DNA of 62,590 nt from UBA7803 sp036381275. GTDB taxonomy: Bacteria > Pseudomonadota > Gammaproteobacteria > Pseudomonadales > Azotimanducaceae. The notes below the pieces were generated by a model. The model saw nothing but the letters and a program-made list of their open reading frames with translations. It was not told where the DNA came from and did no database searches. This document shows positions 1 to 8,391 of this stretch, piece after piece (the first letter of the stretch is position 1; each line of letters begins with the position of its first letter). The stretch is from assembly GCA_036381275.1 (NCBI GenBank), contig DASVDC010000059.1, positions 1-62,590 on the forward strand, read 5' to 3'. The position numbers and the translations under genes were made by a program.

Positions 1-563
1 GCCGCTTCCCGTGGCTCGACGGCGTGCGGCCGGAGAGCGACGATCCGGTGGAGCTCCTGCTGAACAACGCGTGGCGCCCGAGCCTCGCCACCGTGGGGCT
101 CGGCGGCGCGCCGGACGTCGGCAACGCCGGCAACACGCTGCGTCCGGGCACCCGGGCGAAGCTGGTGTTCCGCCTGCCGCCGACGCTCGATGCGCACGCG
201 GTCGCGGAGACGATCCGCGACGAGCTCACACGCGATCCGCCCCACGGCGCCCGGGTGCGTTTCGACCTCGAGAGCCCTCAGACCGGCTGGCGTGCGCCGG
301 CGTTCGCGCCGTGGCTCGAGCGCTCGATGCAGGCCGCGTCGGAGAGCTGCTTCGGCGCGCCCGCGATGTACATGGGTATGGGCGGCACGATTCCGTTCAT
401 GAAGATGCTGGGCGATGCCTACCCCGACGTGCAGTTCCTCGTCACCGGGGTGCTCGGCCCGAAGTCGAACGCGCACGGCCCGAACGAGTTCCTGCACATC
501 GACGCCGGCAAGCGCATCACCGCGTGCGTCGCGCACGTGCTCGCGGATCACGGCCGGCGCTGA
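1..563 (+). CDS. M20 family metallopeptidase, C-terminal part (5' end outside window)
   Basis: The reading frame is open from the first bases of the window, so only the last ~187 residues are present. They cover the end of the dimerisation domain and the C-terminal part of the catalytic domain of an M20 (ArgE/DapE/carnosinase-like) zinc peptidase or amidohydrolase. The near-terminal motif GPKSNAHGPNE matches the family motif that carries a zinc-ligand histidine followed by PNE. Family members remove an N-terminal or amide-linked group from small peptides or acyl amino acids in the cytoplasm. The substrate cannot be told from this fragment. A GTG at 24 is in frame but is internal, because coding similarity to the family continues upstream of it. 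Confidence 0.85.
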   Translation, partial: RFPWLDGVRPESDDPVELLLNNAWRPSLATVGLGGAPDVGNAGNTLRPGTRAKLVFRLPPTLDAHAVAETIRDELTRDPPHGARVRFDLESPQTGWRAPAFAPWLERSMQAASESCFGAPAMYMGMGGTIPFMKMLGDAYPDVQFLVTGVLGPKSNAHGPNEFLHIDAGKRITACVAHVLADHGRR

Positions 564-584
564 CGCGTCCTGATCGCTGCGCAG

Positions 585-1289
585 GTGCGGGCTGATCCAC
601 GTTGCCGGCCCTTTCCCGTGGGGCTGCTCGCTGTCGCATCGGTTCTCGCCGTCACCGGCGTCGCCGTCACGTCGGTGGATACCACCGTACAACCGCACCG
701 CTACTTTTCCGACGCGAATCCGATCCTGGCTTCGGCGCTGATCTGCCTGGCAGGAACCATCGTGCTCTGGCGACTCCAGCGCGTGTTCGGACTGTGCGTG
801 GTCTCAGCGCAGAGCAACCGGAAGCTGTTGGTCGCCGTCGGCGCCGCGGTGCCGTTCATGGCCTCCGTCACGCTCCTCGACCGGATGCTCGGCTTCCCAT
901 CGGACATCAACGTCGGCCTGCCGTCCGCGCTCGTGTTCTACCCCGCGATGGGCTTCCTGGCCCAGTTGTCATTGCACGTGGTGCCGTTCGCGCTGCTGCT
1001 CTGGCTCCTGACGAGCCGATTCCGGTCGTTACCCGCCGGCGTCCGGTTCTGGTCGGCGGCGCTGCCTGCAGCGCTGCCCGAAGCGATCTTCCAGATGAAC
1101 GCCTCGATCGATCATCCGAGCGGTCTGGACGTGCTGGCGGCATCGGTCGGCGTGCAGCTGGTCCTGTTCGGCGTGACCGAGCTCTACCTGTACCGGAGAT
1201 ACGATTACCTTTCGATGTTCGTTTTCCGCCTCACCTATTACGGCTACTGGCACATCGTCTGGGGCAGCGTGCGCGTACAGCTGCCGTGA
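585..1289 (+). CDS. Polytopic membrane protein of unknown function
   Basis: A 234-residue protein starting at GTG 585 (a second GTG at 618 would remove 11 residues and start directly at the first membrane segment). I do not recognise the family. About six hydrophobic stretches are visible, near residues 12-32, 48-64, 80-100, 112-142, 150-165 and 182-202, separated by short basic loops such as RFRSLP and YRRYDY. This indicates an inner-membrane protein with no large soluble domain. It begins 21 bases after the M20 peptidase stop and is followed by a convergent DUF4256 gene, so it could be cotranscribed with the peptidase. No catalytic motif is visible. Confidence 0.6.
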   Translation: MRADPRCRPFPVGLLAVASVLAVTGVAVTSVDTTVQPHRYFSDANPILASALICLAGTIVLWRLQRVFGLCVVSAQSNRKLLVAVGAAVPFMASVTLLDRMLGFPSDINVGLPSALVFYPAMGFLAQLSLHVVPFALLLWLLTSRFRSLPAGVRFWSAALPAALPEAIFQMNASIDHPSGLDVLAASVGVQLVLFGVTELYLYRRYDYLSMFVFRLTYYGYWHIVWGSVRVQLP

Positions 1290-1309
1290 AACGCGCCCGG
1301 GGCGGGCGG

Positions 1310-1870
1310 CTAGACTTTCAGACAGCCGCGGAACCCGCGCGCGGCGTAGTAGGATTCCGCCCCGTTGTGGTACACGAAGACATGCTCGTAGCGGCGGTCG
1401 CAGAACAGCGCGCCGCCGAGCCGGCGGATGTCGGCCGGCGTTTGCACCCAGCTCGACGTCTTCGTGTCGAACCGGCCGAGCGTCTGCAGCCGGCGATACT
1501 GCGCTTCGGTCAGCAGCTCGATGCCCATCGCCGCGGCGAGCCCGACGGCGCTACCCTTCGGCTTGTTGGCCTTTCTGGACGCGAGCGCCTCGGGGTCGTA
1601 GCAGAGGCTCCGGCGCCCTGCCGGGCTCTCCGCCGAACAGTCGACGAACAGGTATTCGTCGCGCTTCCCGTCGTAGTCGACGACATCGGGTTCACCGGCG
1701 GTACGTTCCATCTCGGAGAGCGACCAGAGCTTGTCCGGGCTCGCTTCGAGCTTCGCGCGCACCTTCGCCCAATCGAGCCCCTCGTGGCGGTGCATGTTGT
1801 CCTCGAACCGGGCCTCGAGCGTCCGCAGCAGCTCGTCGCGTTGGCTCGCCTTCAATGCTCTCGCCGGCAT
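1310..1870 (-). CDS. DUF4256 family protein
   Basis: A 186-residue soluble protein that matches my memory of the DUF4256 family over its full length. Supporting motifs are the N-terminal LEARFEDNMHRHEGL, the central DEYLFVDCSAESPAGRRSLCYD-type segment (residues ~72-93) and the C-terminal YYAARGFRGCLKV. The biochemical role of the family is unknown. It is the last gene of a minus-strand run (HNH nuclease, GrpB, cupin, this gene), 19 bases after the cupin stop, which suggests cotranscription. The ATG at 1870 gives the usual family length. Confidence 0.8.
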   Translation of the reverse strand: MPARALKASQRDELLRTLEARFEDNMHRHEGLDWAKVRAKLEASPDKLWSLSEMERTAGEPDVVDYDGKRDEYLFVDCSAESPAGRRSLCYDPEALASRKANKPKGSAVGLAAAMGIELLTEAQYRRLQTLGRFDTKTSSWVQTPADIRRLGGALFCDRRYEHVFVYHNGAESYYAARGFRGCLKV

Positions 1871-1889
1871 CGCGATACTCCGAGCGTGC

Positions 1890-2234
1890 TCAGTCGAGCG
1901 GAATGAACAGACACCGCCGCGGTTCGCCGTCGACCGCCCTGCTCTTGTGCCCCTGCCCGGCGGTGTCTTCCGCCAGCAGGATGTCGCCGGGCCCGAGCCG
2001 GCGGACGCTGCCGTCGCCGACCTCGAGCTCGACGCTGCCCGTCAGGTTCACGACGAGCTGGCGTCGCGGCGCGTTGTGGAAATCGAGCGCATAGTCGCCG
2101 TCGACCTCCCGGAACATCACGCCGCGCGCCGGAAGCATCGCCGAGATCCGACCGAACCCGCCCTGGTCGGTCAGCTCGATCGGAATCTCTTCGAAGTGGG
2201 ACTGTCCATCGTCCCCGGTGTAGATCCGCAGCAT
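1890..2234 (-). CDS. Small cupin-domain protein
   Basis: A 114-residue single-domain cupin. It has the beta-barrel pattern with DFHNAPRRQLVVNLTGSVE (cupin motif 1 region, with only one clear histidine) and RLGPGDILLAEDTAGQGH (motif 2 region). The frame is open further upstream to 2300, but I chose the ATG at 2234 because GAGGAGGG lies 12 bases before it and because this start avoids overlap with the GrpB gene ending at 2251. Family members bind a metal or a small ligand; the substrate here is unknown. It lies between GrpB and DUF4256 in one transcription direction. Confidence 0.75.
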   Translation of the reverse strand: MLRIYTGDDGQSHFEEIPIELTDQGGFGRISAMLPARGVMFREVDGDYALDFHNAPRRQLVVNLTGSVELEVGDGSVRRLGPGDILLAEDTAGQGHKSRAVDGEPRRCLFIPLD

Positions 2235-2250
2235 CCGCACGTCGCCCTCC

Positions 2251-2808
2251 TCATCCTCCCGCACGGGCCATGATCTCCCGGACCACGTCCGACTTCGCAT
2301 CCGCGTAGTCCTGAACGTGCTTCCAGGTGCGCGCGGCGAGCCGCCGCTTCGTCTCCTCGTACAGCCGCCGATCGCCTTCGTCCCGCCGCAGGTGGTCGCG
2401 AAACCGCAGCATCCGCTCGATCTCGGCGCAGCCGGCCGAGAACACGTGCAGGTTGGCCTCGATCTTCGAGAACGTCAGCAGCCGGTGCTCGAACCAATGC
2501 TGCTCGCGGATCCGAAGCGCCCAGCCGAGGCGCTCGAGCGGCGGAACGTAGCGCGTTTCGTCGGCGGAATCGGGCACCGCGAGCAGCAGGTCGATCACCG
2601 GCTTCGCCGCGAGCCCCGGCACCGACGTCGAGCCGACGTGCTCGAGCTGCAGCACGCGCTCGCCGAGCGCCGAACGGATGCCGGCCGCGAGCCGTTCGAA
2701 CTGCGCCGGCCAGACGGAGTCGTACTCGGACAGCACGATGGGCGCGTCGTGGGGCCGGCGCCCGCCCACCGTCACTGCCAGAAGCTGCTCTTCGCTCATC
2801 ATCGTCAT
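2251..2808 (-). CDS. GrpB family protein (UPF0157, nucleotidyltransferase-like)
   Basis: A ~185-residue member of the GrpB/UPF0157 family, whose fold resembles nucleotidyltransferases. The motif HVGSTSVPGLAAKPVIDLLL (residues ~58-77) is the family hallmark, and the C-terminal half contains the usual helical stretch with RDHLRRD. The function of the family is not established. The frame is open to 2856, but the additional N-terminal residues (PWERPPAANP) are encoded by a copy of the dispersed palindromic repeat. The start is therefore one of the ATGs at 2808, 2802 or 2799. No good ribosome binding site is visible because the repeat occupies the leader. Confidence 0.8.
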   Translation of the reverse strand: MTMMSEEQLLAVTVGGRRPHDAPIVLSEYDSVWPAQFERLAAGIRSALGERVLQLEHVGSTSVPGLAAKPVIDLLLAVPDSADETRYVPPLERLGWALRIREQHWFEHRLLTFSKIEANLHVFSAGCAEIERMLRFRDHLRRDEGDRRLYEETKRRLAARTWKHVQDYADAKSDVVREIMARAGG

Positions 2809-2809
2809 C

Positions 2810-2839
2810 GGATTCGCGGCCGGAGGCCGCTCCCACGGG
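2810..2839. repeat. REP-like palindromic repeat, copy 1
   Basis: Reads GGATTCGCGGCCGGAGGCCG followed by CTCCCACGGG. The core GCGGCC-GGA-GGCCGC folds into a perfect short hairpin. It sits in the 55-base gap between the HNH nuclease and GrpB genes and supplies the false N-terminal extension of the GrpB frame. Confidence 0.8.
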
Positions 2840-2863
2840 GACGGGCCGCGCCCCACGGAGAGG

Positions 2864-3451
2864 CTACAGCAGCCGGCTGTTGCGGCCGAAGCTGCGCTTC
2901 AGGAAGTCCATCTGGTCGCCGAGGATCCGGCCGCTGTTGATCAGCGCGAGGTACTCGGCGAAGTTCGGCACATAGGGCAACGCCAAGAGCTCCATGCCGC
3001 ACTCCTGCAGCAGCCGGTTGCCCTTGTGATGGTTGCAGCGCTTGCAGGCGGCGACCACGTTGTCCCACGCGTCACGGCCGTTGCGCGACAACGGTACCAC
3101 GTGGTCGCGGGTCAGCTCACCGTCCGAGAATGTGTTACCGCAGTACAGGCAGACGTTCAGGTCGCGCCGGAACAGCGCTTCGTTGGTCAGCGGAGGCACG
3201 CCTCGCACCGGCGGCATCAGCTTGCCGTCGCAGGCGATGATGCTGTGGATGTCCATCGTGCTGCGCGTTGCGCTGATCCGGGAATGGCCGCCGCGCACGC
3301 GCAGCACCGCATCGCCCAACGTCCAGATCACGATTTCCCGCGCGTACAGGCAAACGGCTTCCTGCCAGCTCACCCATTCGACCGGCTTGCCGGAGACGTC
3401 CAGGCGCAGGATGCGAGGCACCCGTTCGAACTCGGAGATCGTGGCAACCAA
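2864..3451 (-). CDS. HNH endonuclease family protein
   Basis: A 195-residue protein with a C-terminal HNH nuclease domain. Counting from the proposed start, the zinc-binding pairs are C101/C104 (CLYC) and C136/C139 (CKRC), the metal-binding/catalytic histidine is H117 (DHVVPLS), the asparagine is N131 and the last histidine is H141 or H142. The N-terminal ~95 residues (WVSWQEAVCLYA, WTLG) are typical of the small genomic HNH proteins found widely in proteobacteria; their role is unknown, perhaps nucleic-acid repair. I chose TTG 3451 because AAGGAGG lies 4 bases upstream. An in-frame ATG at 3583 would add 44 low-complexity basic residues. Confidence 0.75.
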   Translation of the reverse strand: MVATISEFERVPRILRLDVSGKPVEWVSWQEAVCLYAREIVIWTLGDAVLRVRGGHSRISATRSTMDIHSIIACDGKLMPPVRGVPPLTNEALFRRDLNVCLYCGNTFSDGELTRDHVVPLSRNGRDAWDNVVAACKRCNHHKGNRLLQECGMELLALPYVPNFAEYLALINSGRILGDQMDFLKRSFGRNSRLL

Positions 3452-3538
3452 AAGGCCTCCTTCCGTTCGCCGCTGCGGTGCAGCTTCGTACCGGCAGCCC
3501 GCGCGAGGCAGAATGGCAACCACGGTACGATGGGTGCG

Positions 3539-3544
3539 TATAAT
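3539..3544 (+). promoter_or_regulatory. Possible -10 element (TATAAT) upstream of the SPOR lipoprotein
   Basis: A perfect TATAAT in otherwise GC-rich sequence, 69 bases before the ATG of the SPOR lipoprotein. No convincing -35 box is seen at 16-18 bases spacing, so the call rests on the -10 hexamer alone. Confidence 0.4.
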
Positions 3545-3612
3545 GTACAAATGCCTTCGGTGATTCAACGCGACTATCGTCACGTCGAAAAGTTTCGGCC
3601 GGATGAATCCGG

Positions 3613-4284
3613 ATGAGGCTGCTGTCGGTCTGTCTCGCGGTCGGCCTGCTTGTCGCCGGCTGCGGCGGGCGGCCGGTTCGACCGCCCGTCACCGAGGTCA
3701 CCCGGATCCCCGAACAGGGGGACTGGTTCTGTCAGCAGAGCGCCAACGGCTCGGGCTGGGAGTGCGTTCAGGATCCGGAGCTGGCGAAGCATCCCGAGCC
3801 GACGCGGCTGCCGTCACCTGCCGAGCCGCCTCGACCGTCGCCAAACGACGACACTTCGGAAGCTCGCGCGCCGGATCCGCTGACGTCGAACCCGCCCGCC
3901 GCGGCCGCCGCCGTGCCGGCCGGCAACGAGCCGGTTGAGGCGCCCGCCGATCCTGCCCGACAACCGGACGATCCTGGCGAGCTGATGCAGCGGCCGCCCG
4001 ACCATTGGGCGGTGCAGGTGCTGGCCATGGCGACGCGCGCGGAGCTCGATCGGTTCGTCGAGCGTCACGGGCTCGAATACCTGCCGGCGGTGACCGTGGA
4101 ACGCGACGGGCGGATCTACCACGCGCTGCTGCTCGGGGTCTTCGCGACCGAGGAGGAGGCGCGCCGTGCCGCCGCCGCGCGGCCGCCGCCGCTCGATGCG
4201 ACCGCGCCGTGGATCCGGCCGATGCGCTCGCTGCAGTCGGCGATGCGGCGCGCCCAGGCGCTCGCCGGATCAGGCGGAGTCTGA
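3613..4284 (+). CDS. SPOR-domain lipoprotein
   Basis: A 223-residue protein with a lipoprotein signal peptide (lipobox LVAGC, lipidated Cys17). A proline/alanine-rich linker (residues ~50-125) follows, and then a C-terminal SPOR-like domain (residues ~132-205, DHWAVQVLAMATRAELDRF and the second strand YHALLLGVFATEEEARRA). SPOR domains bind denuded septal peptidoglycan, so a periplasmic, membrane-anchored role in cell-wall remodelling is likely. The 3' end overlaps the convergent enoyl-CoA hydratase gene by 15 bases. The ATG at 3613 overlaps a TGA of an upstream 21-codon frame, which I regard as chance. Confidence 0.8.
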   Translation: MRLLSVCLAVGLLVAGCGGRPVRPPVTEVTRIPEQGDWFCQQSANGSGWECVQDPELAKHPEPTRLPSPAEPPRPSPNDDTSEARAPDPLTSNPPAAAAAVPAGNEPVEAPADPARQPDDPGELMQRPPDHWAVQVLAMATRAELDRFVERHGLEYLPAVTVERDGRIYHALLLGVFATEEEARRAAAARPPPLDATAPWIRPMRSLQSAMRRAQALAGSGGV

Positions 4285-5109
4285 CCGCCGCACCAGCTCC
4301 GCGGGCAGGTCGCGCGGCGACATCGACCAGCGCGGCTCGCGCTTCTCGATGAACGAGCTGACGCCTTCCCGCGCATCCGGCTGATTGCCGAACCAGGCGA
4401 ACAGCGGCCCCTCGCGGCGCATCATCTCGTCCACCGACACCGTGAGGCCTTCCCAGAGCAGGCGCTTCGCGGCCGCCACCGACGCCGGCGCGGTATTGCG
4501 GGCGATGTCGAGGGCGATCTCACGCGCCGCCGGCAGCACCTCCGCGCGCGGCAGCGCGCGGCTCGCGAGCCCGAGCGCCGCCGCCTCGCGGCCGAGGATC
4601 GTTCGGCCCGTGAGCAAGAGCTCCGCGGCGGTGGAGAAGCCCGCCACGCGGGCGAGCACGACGTGCGACGCGAGCTCGGGCAGCACCCCGCGGCGCACGA
4701 ACGCGAACGCGACTTTCGCGTCCTCGGCGATCAGCCGCACGTCGGCCAGCATCGGGTACGTGATACCCACGCCGATCGCGTGCCCGTTGATCGCGGCGAT
4801 GACAGGCTTGTCCACGCGGTGCGGCAGATAGCGCGGCTCGCCGTCGGTGCGCTCCCGCGGCCGTTCCCGCCGCTCCCGGCCGGCGAACGTATCGCCGCCG
4901 CGGCCGAGGTCGGCCCCGGCGCAGAACGCGCGCTCGCCCGCGCCGGTCAGCACCACCGCCCGCACCGAATCATCGTCGTTGGCGCGCCGCATCGCGTCGT
5001 CGAGCTCGGCGGCCATCACCGGCGTCCAGGTGTTCATTTGCTCCGGCCGGTTCAGCGTCACCTGGGCGACGCCGCTCTCGACCTCGTAGCGGATCTGCTC
5101 GTAGCTCAT
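4270..5109 (-). CDS. Enoyl-CoA hydratase/isomerase family protein
   Basis: A 279-residue crotonase-fold enzyme. The first oxyanion-hole segment is at ERAFCAGADLG and the second at AINGHAIGVGITYPML. The substrate loop between them contains a basic insertion (RERRERPRERTDGE). The usual first catalytic glutamate of true hydratases is not obvious in the region FVRRGVLPELASHVVLARVAG, where E is preceded by LP rather than PGGG. The product may therefore be an isomerase or a hydratase with a special substrate. It is the last gene of the minus-strand operon rarD-gst-this gene, 23 bases after the GST stop. The ATG at 5109 was chosen from the conserved start MSYEQIRYEVE. Confidence 0.85.
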   Translation of the reverse strand: MSYEQIRYEVESGVAQVTLNRPEQMNTWTPVMAAELDDAMRRANDDDSVRAVVLTGAGERAFCAGADLGRGGDTFAGRERRERPRERTDGEPRYLPHRVDKPVIAAINGHAIGVGITYPMLADVRLIAEDAKVAFAFVRRGVLPELASHVVLARVAGFSTAAELLLTGRTILGREAAALGLASRALPRAEVLPAAREIALDIARNTAPASVAAAKRLLWEGLTVSVDEMMRREGPLFAWFGNQPDAREGVSSFIEKREPRWSMSPRDLPAELVRRSDSA

Positions 5110-5132
5110 GGCTCCTCCCCGTCTGGCTCGTC

Positions 5133-5807
5133 TCAGCGGCCGTCGCTGCCGGCCGACTCCTCGAGCGGCGTGTTCGGATCGATCGCGCGGTAACTGGGCC
5201 GGGCGCGCAGCCGCTCGAGATAGGCGGCGAAATTCGGGAACTCGTCGAGGCTCATGCCGTCGACCTGCAGCACCATCGCGACGGCCATGAACGGTGCATC
5301 CGCCAGCGTGAACTCCGCCCCGGCGAGGTAATCGCGTCCTTGCAGCGTCTCCTCGAGGAACGGCAGTGCGCGGCTGCGCAGCGTCGTGCGCGCGAGCTCC
5401 ATGTCTTCGGGATTGCGCTGCTCGGGCTTCGACCACCACGGCATCCAGATCCGCGGAATCGGCCCGCCCAGCACGATCTCGTCGCCGTAGTTTTCGAGCG
5501 CCCGCACCCGTGCGCGCTCGAGCGGATCCGCCGGCAAGAGCCGCGGCTCGGGATAGCGCTCCTCGAGATACTCGTTGATCACCGTGGAGTCGTAGACACG
5601 CACGTCGCCGTCGTCGATCCACGGAACCTTGCCGAGCGGATTCTTCTGCAGCACCTCCGGCGTCTTGCGCCAGATGTCACCGATCTTCTCCCGCTCCACC
5701 CGGTAGGCGATGCCCTTCTCTTCCAGGATCACCTTGGTCTTGCTGGAGAACGTCGAGCGCAGCGTGCCCCAGGGATACGCGCGCTCCATGGTGTGCAGGA
5801 CGATCAT
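5133..5807 (-). CDS. Glutathione S-transferase family protein
   Basis: A 224-residue cytosolic GST. The N-terminal thioredoxin-fold domain (residues 1-~85) has KVPWIDDGDVRVYDSTVINEYLEERYP, which includes the cis-proline after V and the glutathione-binding S/T pair preceding INEYL. The C-terminal helical domain (residues ~90-205) has LAGAEFTLADAPFMAVAMV, the conserved N-cap motif with Asp. Family members conjugate or reduce electrophiles using glutathione. The ATG overlaps the rarD stop codon (ATGA), indicating translational coupling, and the next gene is an enoyl-CoA hydratase. The substrate is unknown. Confidence 0.9.
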   Translation of the reverse strand: MIVLHTMERAYPWGTLRSTFSSKTKVILEEKGIAYRVEREKIGDIWRKTPEVLQKNPLGKVPWIDDGDVRVYDSTVINEYLEERYPEPRLLPADPLERARVRALENYGDEIVLGGPIPRIWMPWWSKPEQRNPEDMELARTTLRSRALPFLEETLQGRDYLAGAEFTLADAPFMAVAMVLQVDGMSLDEFPNFAAYLERLRARPSYRAIDPNTPLEESAGSDGR

Positions 5808-6736
5808 AATGCCTCTTCCCCAGAGAGCTTCACGCCGAGCTCGCGGCTCAGCCGCTTCTGATGATACAGGGCCTCCCCCGAGAAGATAAGGAGAGCGGTC
5901 CAGATGCAGCCGAACGTCACGAGCTGGCTCGAGCGGAACGGCTCACCGTAGACGAACACCGCGAGCAGCAGCATCGCCGACGGCGCCAGGTACTGGAAGA
6001 AACCGAGCACGCTGAGCGGCAGCCGCACCGCGGCGGCGGCGAAGCAGACCAGCGGCACCACCGTGATCGGGCCGGCCGCGACGAGCAGACCCACCTCCGC
6101 CGCCGAACCGTCGAAGAACGCGCTCTGCCCCGCCGCCGCGGCGTACCACAGGTAGCCGAGCGCGAGCGGCAGCACCAGCGCGGTCTCGAGCGCGAGACCC
6201 ACGGCCGCGCCGACGGCGATCTGCTTGCGCACCAGCCCGTAGAGCCCGAAGCTGGTCGCGAGCGCGAGCCCGACCCACGGCACGAGGCCCACCGCGAGCA
6301 CCTCGTTCAGCACGCCGAGTGCCGCCATCGCGAGCGCGAGCCGCTGCGCCGGGCGCAGCCATTCGCGGAAGAACACCACGCCGAGCAACACGTTCACCAA
6401 CGGATTGATGAAGTAGCCGAGGCTCGCGTCCAGCATTCGGCCGTTGAAGATCGCCCAGATGAACAGCAGCCAGTTGCCGGAGATCAAGAGCCCCGACAGC
6501 GCGAGGCCACCGAGCTGGCGCCGTGTCAACTGACCCATCGTCGGCCAGAGCTTGCGCAGCCAGATCACCAGCGCGAGCACCACCACGGACCAGACGATCC
6601 GGTGCGCGACCACCTCCACCGGGTGGGCGAAGTCCACCAGCTTGAAGTAGACCGGGGCGACGCCCCAGAGACCGTACGCCGCGAGTGCGAACCACACACC
6701 GGCGCGGTCGATGCGCATGGAGGGCACCGGATTCAT
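5804..6736 (-). CDS. rarD: EamA family transporter RarD
   Basis: A 310-residue inner-membrane protein with ten predicted membrane helices in two EamA repeats. It matches RarD over its full length: the start is DRAGVWFALAAYGLWG, followed by the motif VEVVAHRIVWS and later DASLGYFINPLVNVLLG, all characteristic of RarD. RarD proteins belong to the drug/metabolite transporter superfamily; their substrate is not settled. The start at 6736 has AAGGAA seven bases upstream; a second ATG at 6718 is possible. It heads the operon rarD-gst-enoyl-CoA hydratase and is divergent from tesB. Confidence 0.9.
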   Translation of the reverse strand: MNPVPSMRIDRAGVWFALAAYGLWGVAPVYFKLVDFAHPVEVVAHRIVWSVVVLALVIWLRKLWPTMGQLTRRQLGGLALSGLLISGNWLLFIWAIFNGRMLDASLGYFINPLVNVLLGVVFFREWLRPAQRLALAMAALGVLNEVLAVGLVPWVGLALATSFGLYGLVRKQIAVGAAVGLALETALVLPLALGYLWYAAAAGQSAFFDGSAAEVGLLVAAGPITVVPLVCFAAAAVRLPLSVLGFFQYLAPSAMLLLAVFVYGEPFRSSQLVTFGCIWTALLIFSGEALYHQKRLSRELGVKLSGEEAL

Positions 6737-6845
6737 GCGAAGGTTCCTTCGGGATCGGGAGCTCGCTGAGCCGGAGTCGGCCGACGAAGACAGCTCCCAC
6801 AGTTCGGTTAGAATGCCACCTCGTTTCGCCGCTCACCAGGCTCAC

Positions 6846-7709
6846 GTGAACACGGTCCTCCAGGAGATCCTCACGCTGCTCGACGTCGAGGCGATCGAGC
6901 GCAACCTCTACCGGGGTCGGAACCACGACACCGAGCACGTGTTCGGCGGCCAGGTGCTCGCGCAGGCGATCGCCGCGACGCTGCGCACCGTCGAAACCCC
7001 GCACCGGCTGCATTCGATCCACGCGTACTTCCTGCGGGCCGGCGACTGGCAGGTGCCGATCCTGTACGAGGTCGACCGCATTCGCGACGGGCGCAGCTTT
7101 ACGACGCGCCGCGTCGTGGCCGTGCAGCACGGTCAGGCGATCTTCAGCATGAGCGCATCGCTGCAGAAAGAGGAGAGCGGCCTCGAGCACGCGCAGCCGA
7201 TGCCCGACGTGCCGCCGCCTGAGATGCTGCGCGGCGACCGCGAGGTGTTCCGCGAGATCGCCCGCGCGCGCCCCGAGGTCGAGCGCTTCGCGTTCCGCTT
7301 CGAGGCGATCGACAGCCGCCAGGTGGAACGCTTCACGATGGTCGACGAGGGCCGCCACGCGCCGCGAAAGCACACGTGGCTGCGCACGCGTGAGCGTCTG
7401 CCGGATGATCCCGGCGTGCACCTCGCGCTGCTCGCGTACATGTCCGACCTCGACTTCATGAGCACGTCGATGCTGCCGCACGGCCGCAGCCTGATGGCGC
7501 AATCGGTGCACGGAGCGAGCCTCGACCACTCGCTGTGGTTCCACCGCCCGTTCCGGGCCGACGAGTGGCTGCTGTTCGTGAAGGAGTCACCGAACGCCGG
7601 CGGTGCCCGGGGCTTCGTGCGCGGCCGGTTCTTCACCCGCGACGGCGTGCTGGTCGCCACCGCGGCGCAGGAATGCCTGATCCGGCCGGTGCGCCGGGCC
7701 GCCGTATGA
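6846..7709 (+). CDS. tesB: Acyl-CoA thioesterase II
   Basis: A 287-residue protein of the TesB family with two tandem hot-dog folds, the usual length for this enzyme. Visible motifs are the start LQEILTLLDVEAIERNLYRG, then FGGQVLAQAIAAT and, in the second half, LDHSLWFHRPFRADEWLLF, which contain the residues (D, T/S, Q triad region) used by TesB. It hydrolyses medium- and long-chain acyl-CoA to free fatty acid and CoA in the cytoplasm. The GTG at 6846 fits the family start. An in-frame ATG at 6813 overlaps a TAGAAT that could be the -10 box, which argues against that start. Confidence 0.9.
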   Translation: MNTVLQEILTLLDVEAIERNLYRGRNHDTEHVFGGQVLAQAIAATLRTVETPHRLHSIHAYFLRAGDWQVPILYEVDRIRDGRSFTTRRVVAVQHGQAIFSMSASLQKEESGLEHAQPMPDVPPPEMLRGDREVFREIARARPEVERFAFRFEAIDSRQVERFTMVDEGRHAPRKHTWLRTRERLPDDPGVHLALLAYMSDLDFMSTSMLPHGRSLMAQSVHGASLDHSLWFHRPFRADEWLLFVKESPNAGGARGFVRGRFFTRDGVLVATAAQECLIRPVRRAAV

Positions 7710-7737
7710 CCGTTCGCCGGCGGCGACCGAGCGGGGA

Positions 7738-8217
7738 TCAGAGCGCCGCGAGGATGGCCTCCGCCTTGCTCACCTCGAACTTGCCGGGCTGCTCCACCGC
7801 CAGCTTCTTCACCACGCCGTCCTCCACGATCATCGCGTAGCGCTGCGAGCGGGTACCGAGGCCGAAGCCGCTGGCGTCCATCTCGAGCCCGAGCTTGCGG
7901 GTGAACTCGCCGTTGCCGTCACCGACCATGACGAGCTCGTCGGCGTTCTTGTCCTTGCCCCAGCTGTGCATCACGAAGGCGTCGTTCACCGACAGGCAGA
8001 TGATGCTGTCGACGCCCTTCTGCTTGATCTTGTCGGCATTGGCCACGAAACCCGGCAGGTGCGCCTCGGAGCAGGTGGGCGTGTAGGCGCCCGGCACCGC
8101 GAACACCACGACCTTCTTGCCGCCGAACAGCTCTTCCGTGGTCACCGGGGTCGGCCGCCCGTCCTTCATCACGTGCATGGTCGCGTCGGGCAGCTTGTCA
8201 CCTTCTTTGATCGCCAT
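7738..8217 (-). CDS. Peroxiredoxin, Prx5/atypical (glutaredoxin-dependent type)
   Basis: A 159-residue thiol peroxidase. The signature PGAYTPTCSEAHLPGF places the peroxidatic cysteine at residue 49. A second cysteine at residue 75 (SIICLS) lies where Prx5 enzymes often have a non-resolving Cys. The enzyme reduces hydrogen and alkyl peroxides in the cytoplasm with glutathione/glutaredoxin or thioredoxin as donor. The ATG at 8217 begins MAIKEGDKLPD, the family start, and GAAGG lies nearby upstream. It is convergent with tesB and divergent from the deacylase-like lipoprotein. Confidence 0.92.
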   Translation of the reverse strand: MAIKEGDKLPDATMHVMKDGRPTPVTTEELFGGKKVVVFAVPGAYTPTCSEAHLPGFVANADKIKQKGVDSIICLSVNDAFVMHSWGKDKNADELVMVGDGNGEFTRKLGLEMDASGFGLGTRSQRYAMIVEDGVVKKLAVEQPGKFEVSKAEAILAAL

Positions 8218-8376
8218 CTTCGTTCCTTCTACCTCGCGCAGTGAGAGCCGGAGTTTGGGGAAATCACCCCCACCGGTCAACGGCGCCCGCCGGCGCGGCT
8301 TCGGTGCTATACCTATCAGGCGGAAGTGCGCGTCGGACACCGGCAGAATCCTCGCTTCTCGTTGAGGTTGCTTGCG

Positions 8377-8382
8377 TATAAT
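8377..8382 (+). promoter_or_regulatory. -10 element (TATAAT) immediately before the deacylase-like lipoprotein gene
   Basis: A perfect TATAAT only 9 bases before the ATG at 8392. If used, transcription would start around 8389, which would make the messenger leaderless or nearly so. No strong -35 hexamer is seen. Confidence 0.45.
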
Positions 8383-8391
8383 CTTGAAACA

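Noticed and set aside
3551..3616. 21-codon frame overlapping the start of the SPOR lipoprotein
   Set aside because: No ribosome binding site and no recognisable function; it may only be leader sequence.
5943..7544. Long open frame on the minus strand opposite rarD/tesB
   Set aside because: Arginine/alanine-rich translation without domains; it is the antisense shadow of recognised genes, as expected at this base composition.
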